Below are positions 1-10,300 of a DNA stretch of 64,000 nt, piece by piece. The DNA is from Phytophthora colocasiae (lineage: Eukaryota; Oomycota; Peronosporomycetes; Peronosporales; Peronosporaceae). Every line of letters begins with the position of its first letter. The stretch's first letter is position 1. The notes under the pieces are model-generated. The model made no database searches. It saw only the letters and a list, made by a program, of their open reading frames with translations, and was not told the origin of the DNA. The stretch spans positions 620,001-684,000 of the forward strand of contig JAGKQI010000075.1 in assembly GCA_018806915.1 (NCBI GenBank). The letters run 5' to 3'. The translations under genes were made by a program, and so were the position numbers.

Positions 1-1032
1 ATCCTTTTCATGTTCCGCTTCCTCACACGCAAGTAGAGCAGTCTCCACATTAGCGTGTCCACCACGTTTCGCAAACATCGCAGCAGTAGATCCTTCACAG
101 TCTTTTTGGAGTACACTCGTAGTACCGGCGCGTAGTAGCACCTCGATAACATCACTACGCCCGTGCAGTGCCCCCGCCATGAGAATGGTACTTCCATCTG
201 CTGGTCGTTGGAACGTCGTTGGGTCCGCACGAAGCTCTGGCCGCCGTGCATGGTAAATCTGAAAGAAAGGAGCAAAGTCATTGGCACGGAAAGCTGTCCA
301 AATGGCCTCATCTAGCTCGCGCTCGTGCGGGTTCAGGACTCTCGTAGGTTTCAGCCTTGCTCCATTGACAGTGACGACATCTTCCTTGCTTTTCTCGAGA
401 ACCTCTTCCTCTTTCTTACTCTTCGTTTGTTCCACACTTAGAGTTGTTGACACCTGTAAATCTACCAGTCGAATGCCGTGTAGCTCCATCGTCTGCTTCT
501 CCTTAATCTCCACAATTGGCTGGAGACCTCTAGACTTTAGCATTCCCTCCTTTCGTCTCGCTTTAGAGCGATTATGCTGCTGTTGGACCCGTTTTTCCGT
601 CTGTTTAGAGGCTATAGGGTCCTTCTGGAACACTGGGGCGATCTGCTTCTTAGCCAACATGTCGGCACGTTCATCTTTAAGAGAACGAGCTTTACGTTTG
701 AGCCTCTCCGTCCACTTAATACGTCCTGGAGCGATAGGTTCCTTCATTGTATCAATATGCTTGAACACAAAACGCTTTTCAGTGGTCGACAGCTTCGTAA
801 AGGCTTGTAACAGGTCTGTAGACGCCTTGGAGCGCTTCGAGTCCGGTTCACTCTGCACTACCAAACACTCCATCGGATCGTCCGTGCGCTTGCGTTTTAG
901 CCGCAGAAACACCAGCGACGGCTTCGCATTGGACTCAGTCTTAGGTTTAGAAGCACGAGCGGTTCTAGCAGCGCCCAGGGACGGCGTCATACCCAGCGGA
1001 CGAGCAGTCGAAGTTGGCGAAGTGTCCACCAT
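1..1032 (-). CDS. Ankyrin-repeat protein with Iwr1/SLC7A6OS-like N-terminus (partial)
   Basis: Open from an ATG at 1032-1030 through 344 codons to the window edge without a stop, so the gene is 3'-truncated by the window. The N-terminus (about residues 1-80) has a basic KRKR motif preceded by VFLRL and followed by a KRSKAS stretch and a phenylalanine-containing segment (KRFVFKHIDTM). This resembles the start of Iwr1/SLC7A6OS, the RNA polymerase II nuclear import adaptor. A lysine/arginine-rich helical middle follows (about 100-170). The last 90 residues form two ankyrin-like repeats (DGSTILMAGALHGRSDVIEV and CEGSTAAMFAKRGGHANVET). The gene is divergent from the LRRC56 copy, with only 99 bp between start codons, so a shared bidirectional promoter is likely. 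The ankyrin call is firm; the Iwr1 relation is inferred from a short motif. Confidence 0.72.
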   Translation of the reverse strand, partial: MVDTSPTSTARPLGMTPSLGAARTARASKPKTESNAKPSLVFLRLKRKRTDDPMECLVVQSEPDSKRSKASTDLLQAFTKLSTTEKRFVFKHIDTMKEPIAPGRIKWTERLKRKARSLKDERADMLAKKQIAPVFQKDPIASKQTEKRVQQQHNRSKARRKEGMLKSRGLQPIVEIKEKQTMELHGIRLVDLQVSTTLSVEQTKSKKEEEVLEKSKEDVVTVNGARLKPTRVLNPHERELDEAIWTAFRANDFAPFFQIYHARRPELRADPTTFQRPADGSTILMAGALHGRSDVIEVLLRAGTTSVLQKDCEGSTAAMFAKRGGHANVETALLACEEAEHEKD

Positions 1033-2700
1033 TGTTTTACTAAGAAAAATACTTATGAAAAGACGTTTTTAAATGTACCGTTATTATGGTACATTGTTTT
1101 CCTTAAATAAAAAAAACTTGACTTCAACAGGATGGAAACGTTATTTTTAAAATTGCTTCTCGAAAGCTTTCTTGTATTTAAGCTTGGAACCATGAGTTCG
1201 GTTATGATGGATGATCTACGCCACGAAATGGATGAGAGTGTAGTGGTATCAGATACGAGAAAATGCAAGATCAAGACGAACTTCTTGATCCGAACACTGC
1301 CAAAAGAATGCAACCCGACGCCAGTTCCTTCTGGTGGATTAAGTACGAGTGCATCCGGACTGCTTTCTCCAGTGATGAATAAGCTCAGAGGACAGGAAAC
1401 AGAGCTAGAGATCTTGCAGTTGGAGAATCCATTCGACGACATCACACAGGAGAAGCTGGTGGGTGGGGTAAATGATTTGTCATTCATTATTTCATTTTAG
1501 TATTGAATATTTCGTATCGTTCAGAAACAACTTACAGGAGGTCAAGACCTAGAGCAAGTCACTTCACTGCAGATATCGGTCGACTCCTCTAAACAATCCG
1601 TTGAAGTGATTGGCGAGCTCTTGCCATCTCTACAACAACTACGACTGCAGCAGAGCTGTGTCAATAGCTTTCGTGACTTAGGTACTTCACTTCGCTCCTT
1701 ACGCATCCTCTGGGCGACGCAATGCCAGATCTCCGAGCTTGACGGTATTGGAGCGCTTACGAATCTACGAGAACTCTACTTACAGCACAACAACGTGAGC
1801 GACATCAGTCCATTGACGATGCATGAGGAACTCCAAGTCATTGGTAAGCACAAAACGTCGATATGGATCGTGTACAGGTGTTCACACTGTAAAGTTGTTG
1901 TGGTTCACAGATTTGGAAGGGAATCGCGTTTCTGATATTGGCCAACTCGAGCAGCTCGGTACAAAGCAAATTGATGTGTAAACTACACTTTTGATCTTGT
2001 CTACTAAGTTTTGTCATTATGTGTAGCGTTTTGCCCGCAGCTGACGTCGTTGAATTTGGTTGGAAATCCAGTTGAGAGTGTCGAGCATTATCGACAGATT
2101 ATAGCCAACTTCGTGCCGCAACTCGTGTCCTTAGATGGCAGAGGTTTCTCCGCTAGCGAACGGGATAAACTTTCGGACGTGGAGATTGATACAGCGATTC
2201 AAAAGCACCAGGACCAGGTTCCAGTAAGTATTTCAGCCAGTGACCCTGCAAGTAATCTACGAGAGATCGAGGTCAGCAGACCTCGACAGCTATCATACTC
2301 GTCTAGCACAGCCAGTCTCAACGGATTTCCAGTGGAATCGCCTCGTAACGATGACTCCGGTAGCAGCCTTACTCATGGGACAGATATCGTCTTCGCAGGG
2401 AACGTCTCCAGTGCTTTACGTCGCCACCGCCAAGAAGCAGAAGCCGGAGCAACACAAAATATCCGTGCTTTTTCGGCTAGCGGTTCCGAAACGAGTACGA
2501 AGATCGTTCGACCTCCTTCAAGTCATGGACTACCCAAACGTCCGAAGACCCCAGCACAAAGGATTTCCATCACTGATACACTGAACCGAGCTCGGGAGCT
2601 CGACACTCACAAGCATGAAGCCATACTTGATGAGCTTAAAACTTGGCAGCTGGACAGTGTTGGTACGTCGCAGATACGTGAACCCCTCTACGAAGAAAAA
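546..2700. repeat. Tandem segmental duplication, copy A
   Basis: Bases from about 546 to 2700 recur at about 3408-5579 with an offset of 2862 bp and very few differences. The duplicated block carries the 5' part of the ankyrin gene, the shared promoter and the first part of the LRRC56 gene. Confidence 0.92.
1033..1131. promoter_or_regulatory. Bidirectional intergenic promoter region, copy A
   Basis: These 99 bp separate the start codons of two divergent genes. They are AT-rich and hold a near-palindromic stretch around 1073-1092 (ATGTACCG ... GGTACAT) and a run of seven or more A before the plus-strand ATG. An identical sequence lies at 3895-3993. Promoter function is inferred from position only. 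Confidence 0.45.
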
Positions 2701-2715
2701 GAAGAAATTAGTTGA
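1132..2715 (+). pseudogene. LRRC56: LRRC56 copy A, 3'-truncated duplicate
   Basis: Nearly identical to the full gene at 3994-6659 (offset 2862 bp). Readable exons are 1132-1458, 1525-1843, 1911-1958 and 2027-2715; the introns have GT and AG ends as in copy B. The product would be about 460 residues: the LRR block is intact (LGTSLRSLRILW; DLEGNRVSDIG; CPQLTSLNLVGNP), but the downstream half is lost. Relative to copy B it lacks 9 bp near 2616, and homology ends at about 2700, where a stop (TAG) closes the frame after EEKEEIS. The fourth intron and last exon of copy B are absent. It could still be transcribed from the duplicated promoter, so it may be a truncated gene rather than a dead one. Confidence 0.75.
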
Positions 2716-3407
2716 TTAACAGTTACCGGACTTCTCGTTTTGCTAGCTAGGACTTAAGATATGAAAAAAAAAAAACTGAAAATTGCTTGACCATTACGTA
2801 CGAGGAATCCAAATTCGATGCTCAGGAGGGGGTAAAACTTCACATCGCCAAGGCTTCTGCTCATCGTCGTGGATACGTGCAACGTTTTGTACGTTGTTGT
2901 ATGCATGCAGACTGCCATTTCCCCTCTAACGACGACGCTGCTGATCACTTTTGACGCTTTTTTCGTTCTTTTGGCCGACAGAGCTTAAATTCCTCCAAGA
3001 AAAACAGACTTGCTTGAACTGATCCGGAAGATCTTTCAAGCAGCCGAATCTCCTGTATCAATTCGAGTTCATTCTCCTGTTTCTCTACCATTATCCATTG
3101 AAAGTACGCGATGCGTGAAACAAAACGCACGAGATGTTGATTCCACAATGACTCTGTCAATTGAATCCGCTAAGCAGTTGCCTATTAACCAAGTAGCCGT
3201 CGCTCCTCTCTAAACGCCTAGTATTCTGTCTGTAGGACCAAAATTACCGCTTGCAGATAATACCGAAATACGGGACGCTCAAGCAGTCGGGGGTTCGAAA
3301 CCAAGTTGTCGGAGGGCTTCGACGACTACGGTCTCATCAACACCAATCTTTTCCGCATGAGAGTAGATGAATTGACAATGTCTGCGGAAGGAACCTAGCA
3401 CCGATTT
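2716..3407. other. Filler between the two duplicate copies, no confident gene
   Basis: About 690 bp of unique sequence between the copies. The longest plus ORF (3010-3213) shows no recognisable motif. On the minus strand, 3405 down to about 3284 gives a plausible C-terminal peptide (for example IGVDETVVVEALRQLGFEP, then a stop) in a frame different from the truncated ankyrin gene. It may be a scrap of another gene carried in when the duplication formed. Confidence 0.5.
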
Positions 3408-3894
3408 CCTCCTTTCGTCTCGCTTTAGAGCGATTATGCTGCTGTTGGACCCGTTTTTCCGTCTGTTTAGAGGCTATAGGGTCCTTCTGGAACACTGGGG
3501 CGATCTGCTTCTTAGCCAACATGTCGGCACGTTCATCTTTAAGAGAACGAGCTTTACGTTTGAGCCTCTCCGTCCACTTAATACGTCCTGGAGCGATAGG
3601 TTCCTTCATTGTATCAATATGCTTGAACACAAAACGCTTTTCAGTGGTCGACAGCTTCGTAAAGGCTTGTAACAGGTCTGTAGACGCCTTGGAGCGCTTC
3701 GAGTCCGGTTCACTCTGCACTACCAAACACTCCATCGGATCGTCCGTGCGCTTGCGTTTTAGCCGCAGAAACACCAGCGACGGCTTCACATTGGACTCAG
3801 TCTTAGTTTTAGAAGCACGAGCGGTTCTAGCAGCGCCCAGGGACGGCGTCATACCCAGCGGACGAGCAGTCGAAGTTGGCGAAGTGTCCACCAT
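3337..3894 (-). pseudogene. Ankyrin/Iwr1-like gene copy B, 3'-truncated
   Basis: The first about 160 residues match the gene at 1-1032 with only a few substitutions (for example KTKTES for KPKTES). Homology stops at about 3408, and the frame runs 24 unrelated residues to a stop at 3337. All ankyrin repeats are lost, leaving the basic Iwr1-like N-terminus. It mirrors LRRC56 copy A: the duplication breakpoint cut one gene in each copy. Confidence 0.8.
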
Positions 3895-5579
3895 TGTTTT
3901 ACTAAGAAAAATACTTATGAAAAGACGTTTTTAAATGTACCGTTATTATGGTACATTGTTTTCCTTAAATAAAAAAAACTTGACTTCAACAGGATGGAAA
4001 CGTTATTTTTAAAATTGCTTCTCGAAAGCTTTCTTGTATTTAAGCTTGGAACCATGAGTTCGGTTATGATGGATGATCTACGCCACGAAATGGATGAGAG
4101 TGTAGTGGTATCAGATACGAGAAAATGCAAGATCAAGACGAACTTCTTGATCCGAACACTGCCAAAAGAATGCAACCCGACGCCAGTTCCTTCTGGTGGA
4201 TTAAGTACGAGTGCATCCGGACTGCTTTCTCCAGTGATGAATAAGCTCAGAGGACAGGAAACAGAGCTAGAGATCTTGCAGTTGGAGAATCCATTCGACG
4301 ACATCACACAGGAGAAGCTGGTGGGTGGGGTAAATGATTTGTCATTCATTATTTCATTTTAGTATTGAATATTTCGTATCGTTCAGAAACAACTTACAGG
4401 AGGTCAAGACCTAGAGCAAGTCACTTCACTGCAGATATCGGTCGACTCCTCTAAACAATCCGTTGAAGTGATTGGCGAGCTCTTGCCATCTCTACAACAA
4501 CTACGACTGCAGCAGAGCTGTGTCAATAGCTTTCGTGACTTAGGTACTTCACTTCGCTCCTTACGCATCCTCTGGGCGACGCAATGCCAGATCTCCGAGC
4601 TTGACGGTATTGGAGCGCTTACGAATCTACGAGAACTCTACTTACAGCACAACAACGTGAGCGACATCAGTCCATTGACGATGCATGAGGAACTCCAAGT
4701 CATTGGTAAGCACAAAACGTCGATATGGATCGTGTACAGGTGTTCACACTGTAAAGTTGTTGTGGTTCACAGATTTGGAAGGGAATCGCGTTTCTGATAT
4801 TGGCCAACTCGAGCAGCTCGGTACAAAGCAAATTGATGTGTAAACTACACTTTTGATCTTGTCTACTAAGTTTTGTCATTATGTGTAGCGTTTTGCCCGC
4901 AGCTGACGTCGTTGAATTTGGTTGGAAATCCAGTTGAGAGTGTCGAGCATTATCGACAGATTATAGCCAACTTCGTGCCGCAACTCGTGTCCTTAGATGG
5001 CAGAGGTTTCTCCGCTAGCGAACGGGATAAACTTTCGGACGTGGAGATTGATACAGCGATTCAAAAGCACCAGGACCAGGTTCCAGTAAGTATTTCAGCC
5101 AGTGACTCTGCAAGTAATCTACGAGAGATCGAGGTCGGCAGACCTCGACAGCTATCATACTCGTCTAGCACAGCCAGTCTCAACGGATTTCCAGTGGAAT
5201 CGTCTCGTAACGATGTCTCCGGTAGCAGCCTTACTCATGGGACAGATATCATCTTCGCAGGGAACGTCTCCAGTGCTTTACGTCGCCACCGCCAAGAAGC
5301 AGAAGCCGGAGCAACACAAGATATCCGTGCTTTTTCGGCTAGCGGTTCCGAAACGAGTACGAAGATCGTTCGACCTCCTTCAAGTCATGGACTACCCAAC
5401 CGTCCGAAGACCCCAGCACAAAGGATTTCCATCACTGATACACTGAACCGAGCTCGGGAGCTCGACACTCACAAGCACAAGTCACGTGAAGCCATACTTG
5501 ATGAGCTTAAATCTTGGCAGCTGGACAGTATTGGTACGTCGCAGATTGGGGTTCCACGCGAAACCCTCTACGAAGAAGA
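3408..5579. repeat. Tandem segmental duplication, copy B
   Basis: Second copy of the block at 546-2700. Differences include a 9-bp insertion at about 5480 and scattered single substitutions in the last 500 bp. Confidence 0.92.
3895..3993. promoter_or_regulatory. Bidirectional intergenic promoter region, copy B
   Basis: Identical to 1033-1131. It lies between the truncated ankyrin gene copy and the full LRRC56 gene. Function inferred from position. Confidence 0.45.
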
Positions 5580-6659
5580 CAACGTATCCAAACGAACTTC
5601 TTCTCAAAGGGAAGGCAGTTTCGATGATGTCTCCAATAGCGAGGCAGTCAATGCTGCGTGTCGAGCACGACTGGAGCGCAGACCGAACACTTCCGCTGGG
5701 GTACTACGTAATGGTATGAACGTTCGCGAGGCGTTTGCTGAGACAGCTAGTGATTCCACACCAAGATCGAGCTCCAGAGAAGGATCTTCAAGACGACGAA
5801 GTTCAACTTCGGGTGTAGATATTCTGATCTTACATGGTGGTGACGATAGCAAACCTTCTTGCTCGCCTACGAAGTCTTCACGAGGTATCTTGACAATCTC
5901 CAGCTCCAAGAAAGCATTGGGTCACCAACACGACTGGAACCTGGAAGTTCTTTCTCCGATAGTGGACATTACAACAGCAAAACGGCATCTCCCGACTTCG
6001 CTGACCCGTAAACAACAACTCGAGCGCTCAATGGCTTCTAGAGCTCGAGAATCCAGGAACAACGGGGCCTCAAGCGACAGTGACTTGGATGATGAGTAAG
6101 TACCATGTGAGTATTGAATTTGCTCAGTACACGACCACTCCTTTCAAAGTAATAACGTTCTGCTACTTCTAGATCCAACGTATGTCCTCCTGCAGTAGTC
6201 CCAAAAACGGCATTCTTCAATGTGGCCGAGAGTTTGAACGCACTTGAGAAGTGGCGTGACGAAATGGAGTACGACGCGGAAGATACAGTGATTCTGAGCG
6301 TTGCTAGTCTCCAGCAGAGCTGCTTGTCACCTCGGGAAATCTCAACTGGAGCTATTTCCGAGGGAAAAAGTGCCAATAACTTTACTACTACTAGTAATCA
6401 GCAGAGCCCCCCTACACGCCAGCAAAACCGACACGTGGAGCTCGGTCCGGCAAACCTTGAGAACGACTCGCATCTTGTCCAGCTTTTGAAAGAAGGGCAC
6501 AGTAAGCTGAAAACCCGTGACGGCTTCCGCTCGTACTTCTGTGGGATTGAAAAGGGCCGTCTTGAGGGGATTCTGGATCAAACATTTCAAGGCCAAGACA
6601 AAGTGCGACGCCGAATGCAATTAATGGCTGGTTTCTTTCATCACGACTTACAAGGTTGA
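3994..6659 (+). CDS. LRRC56: LRRC56-like leucine-rich repeat protein (flagellar dynein-arm factor)
   Basis: LRRC56 is a cilium/flagellum protein linked to intraflagellar transport of outer dynein arms. Manual gene model: exons 3994-4320, 4387-4705, 4773-4820, 4889-6095 and 6173-6659; introns 4321-4386 (donor GTGGGT, alternative donor at 4330), 4706-4772, 4821-4888 and 6096-6172 (GTAAGT). Spliced length is about 795 residues. The LRR core reads LPSLQQLRLQQ, LGTSLRSLRILW, LDGIGALTNLRELYL, DLEGNRVSDIG, CPQLTSLNLVGNP, ending in the NFVPQLVSLD cap. A conserved SSLTHG motif lies beyond the LRRs, as in animal LRRC56. The rest is serine/arginine-rich, probably disordered. The intron 2 splice restores the LDLEGN repeat and intron 4 restores frame into the last exon. 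The start could instead be the ATG at 4054. This is the intact copy of the duplicate. Confidence 0.86.
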
Positions 6660-6737
6660 GACTGAGCAATGGCAGCAATAAATACTGTAGTGAAATTCGA
6701 TGTCTTCTTCATACCTTTATAGATTTTGCCAAATTGA

Positions 6738-6923
6738 TTGGGTCAACAGGTCAAGCAACAGAAGTTTGGCCCTAAATTTCTCTCGTGGATTCGCCTGCTG
6801 TATGTGGACTCCGAATGTTCGTTGAAAACCTACGCGGGAAGGAGACCCACCCTCCCCATTTCTGTTTGCGTCGTCGTTGGAGCCACTTGGAAATTTACAA
6901 GCAAAATCACGGGTCCGTGTTAA
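6738..6923 (+). pseudogene. LINE reverse transcriptase fragment
   Basis: The short peptide contains FGPKFLSWIRLLY followed by a short polar stretch. This matches the segment between RT blocks 2 and 3 of non-LTR retrotransposons (FG..F..WI..LY). No flanking RT blocks, endonuclease or poly-A tail are visible, and the frame closes within 60 residues. A small dead remnant is the simplest reading. Confidence 0.4.
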
Positions 6924-7189
6924 AAAATTTCAACGGCAGACGACAAGGTGTTGTTTTCGAGAAAATGTAGTCACCTTCAAGCTTAGCTTGACCTTGTGAC
7001 CTGTTATAGTAAGGGCTCCGGTGCACAGTTGGACAATTCGAAAAGTATTATCATGGAGCTTTAAAAAGCACCACGAACCTCGAATTAAATGGACGATGTT
7101 CGTACCACCGAATCTAGATGGACATCATTTGACGTCTGACGGTAAGTATGTACTGACTTAACAGCTGAAAGTTTCATTACCCATTAACT
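6924..7189. other. Intergenic, nothing recognised
   Basis: I see no gene, RNA or repeat that I can support here. It lies between the LINE scrap and the first TTCGGT-motif cluster of the Mutator-like element. Confidence 0.5.
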
Positions 7190-7327
7190 AGGGTAAATTT
7201 ATTTTATCTTCGGTTTGGTGTGGTGCAAAATTCACCACTGAGCATCAATCTTTCAATGTCAATTCTAAATTTCGGATTTTCATCCATCATCAAATTGAAT
7301 CGGTAAATTCAGTGTCTACGTTCGGTG

Positions 7328-10300
7328 CTACCGAAATCGTGGTTCGGTGATACCAAATTTACACCGAATGTCCACCGAATTTATGTTTGCATTATTTGGC
7401 TGCAGCCGTTGTAGTGACGAAATTGATAGTCTTGTAAAGATACCGCATGCGCAAATACGGTAGCAGGTTGTACATGCAGTCGTCCCACGACGCGCTAGAA
7501 GCATCTCCAGAATTGCGATACACCATAAGCCACATGAGCTGCCATCCTGCTGTTTGCACGAATCGACCATTACGTAGATCAACTTGTCCTCGAGGCCGAG
7601 TAGCGTCTCGATAACTCTTCGAACACTTCTTTCAATAGTCAGGTAGCACCTCTGTGACTGGAGTGGGTCGAACATGTAGCAAGTAGCCATCCCCGTTTCG
7701 ATGTCAACGTTCCTGTCGACTAAGAATGCGACCCAGTGAGCGCCAACATTGAAGACGGACATAACTTCGAGTATTCTTTGGGCCAGCAGATCCAAATCCT
7801 ACCGCTATGCGCAATTGCTGGTCGCGTTCCATAAAGTCTTTGAATGACGGGCTGATAATACCCACGTCGGGGTATTCCTCGCGTAGAACCATGAGAGACA
7901 CTAGAATAGAGGTAGTGTGTAGCCACAGGTTCTCCCGAAAGTCAAGAAGTTGATACCCACTCACAATTTCACCCGGGATGTTGTTCACACTAAGATTTAG
8001 CAACTCCACGTTGGTGATGTGCTCGTCCTGTACATCAAATAATCCTTAGTTAAGAATTGACAATATAGTTTAAGCAACACGCACCTTTGTCACATTGCAT
8101 GTGTCTCCAAATGGTCCCCGGATATCCGAAATCCTCCATTCAACTCCTTCGATCCAGCTAGTGGTTCCCTTAACCAAATCGAAACAACTGCGAGCTTCTA
8201 GTAGTGAAATCATTGCGTCCAATTGAGCAAATGTCGCGCTCCCGTAGCCGTTCCAATGCGCAATAAGGTCAATGTCGTCTTTCCGTTTGATAGCTTCTAT
8301 CGCCTCCACAAGCTTCGGCTGCTGTGGAATACTACTAATTGTAGGAGTAACATGGCCAACAGAGCGGGGTCTGATCTCTAGCGTCTCATTAACCTCCACA
8401 CTTGGAATCTCACAAGCATCCACTATAGCTTTTGCTCCACGCACACTGTACGAGACGTTCAGCAGGACAGCAATCTCTTCAAATGATACTTGTCTCCATA
8501 CTTTGCCTCCTCGGCACTCAGCCGCCAATTCAAGCGCAAGCTCTCGATCTTTCATTGCCTGAGCCTGTTTCCGCTGTGCCTTAGTCATGCCATTGATCAG
8601 TGGGCGATCCGTGAATTTCCAGGTAACCGCCTTTACAGCTTCGTTCAAATCGGCTGGCTTTAATGTAGGTTCGGTAGGATTCGGTGCAGATTCGGTAGGA
8701 TTCGGTGCTAATTCGGTACACTCTGGCACGGCTTCTGTATCGGGTAGAGACTCTGGTTCCATTTCCTTGACTGGTTCCTCAACACCTTGAGATGCTGCAG
8801 AATCACTGCCCCCAAGTACAGCACCGTCTTCTTCACTAGTAAGGTCGGGTGCCTCTAACGGAATGTATTGTGGCGAGGTCTGCTCAGCAAACGACATCTG
8901 GGACAGCGCCACACCTCCGACGGAAGATACCTGGGATAGACCTGGAAACTCAGGTGCAGTTTCATGAGCGAAGTCCACCACGCGACCAGAGTGTAGTGCT
9001 TCATAGAAGGCTTCCAACCAATTTAACGCCACCTTGAACGTGGGCGTCGACTGGAGAGCCATACGGTCAACGATCTTCTCCGCTATAGCCTTTGCTTCAC
9101 AGTACATCAGACCACTTGACAGCGTCTTCTCTTTTGGCAGTGAAGGACACACACCTTGCTTCAATCCACCACAAGGAATATCGCCGTTGCCGATGTCATT
9201 CTCAGAACTGTGAACTATCCACCGCGTAGCAATGTACCGAAGAGGGGGGACCATCGTCTCAAAATGACAAGTATTTCTGATGTACAAAACGTGTCGACAC
9301 GGCAGTAGGCACGTCTTCATAAAGATACAGTCGCAACAACTAGACTGTAAAGCAAAATCAAAGCGTTAGATCATCATACCGAAAATTTACCGAATCACCA
9401 AAATCTTCACCGAACAACAACGTACCCTAGTGTTCACCACGTACTCCGCGCCCCAGATCGAGGACTGGTAACTACTGCTCTCTCAGAATCACCCAGTTCC
9501 ACCAGGTACTCTGCGTCAACTCCAGTGGCTAACTCATGCTGCTTTGATACCAAATCGAAGGCAACGAACTCAGTTGAAGTCCAAGCAGGGACAGCTCCGG
9601 ATCTTCTGAAGCTCGCGCCGGGCGACTGCCAACCTTGTGGTATTCAGTCAGGTACTGTTCTTCCGCGTATTCTTGTAGTGTTATCAGAGTCGATAGCAGC
9701 TGATCAATAGAGAATGAGCCGTCAATCACGTCCTTAATCTTGCCCCATTTCGACTCGATCCGATTGTTCGTATTATTCGTGAGGTGAGGAACATTGCCTC
9801 TCTTGTAGGAGACCCACTCGTCCTTGGATTTATCCCAGTTCTCGACAAAGTTAAGATACAACTCGTGCGCTGGATCATCACCCAACGTGTGCAGCAGGGC
9901 CCCCTTTGCATCTTCGTATTGATCCGCACTCTCAGCATACACCAGTAACCGCATGAGAGCCTTCACTTCCTTCTTGACGCTTTTTGCAAGACGAGCTGCT
10001 AACTTTTTGAGCCAGGTAATCACATGCCATTGACAAAGTAGCTGTCTTGCCTGCGGTAAAGTCTCTGCCAAAACCCCTTTTTCGTGAAACGCCTTGTCTG
10101 TCATCACCACTTCAATTTTGGACCAGTCTGGATTGTTCGCCTTGAAGATTTCCATGACTTGACGAAGATTCACTTTATGTTCACTTTCAACAAGAGCATG
10201 ATGCACGTATTGGCCCTTGCCGAAGACATCATGCACGACGAAACTAAACAGTTTGTAGCGATTCGAATTCGTGTTGGTGTAGAATCCACCATAATGATCT

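Noticed and set aside
3010..3213. Plus ORF of 67 codons between duplicate copies
   Set aside because: No ATG-initiated start, no motif, no splice context.
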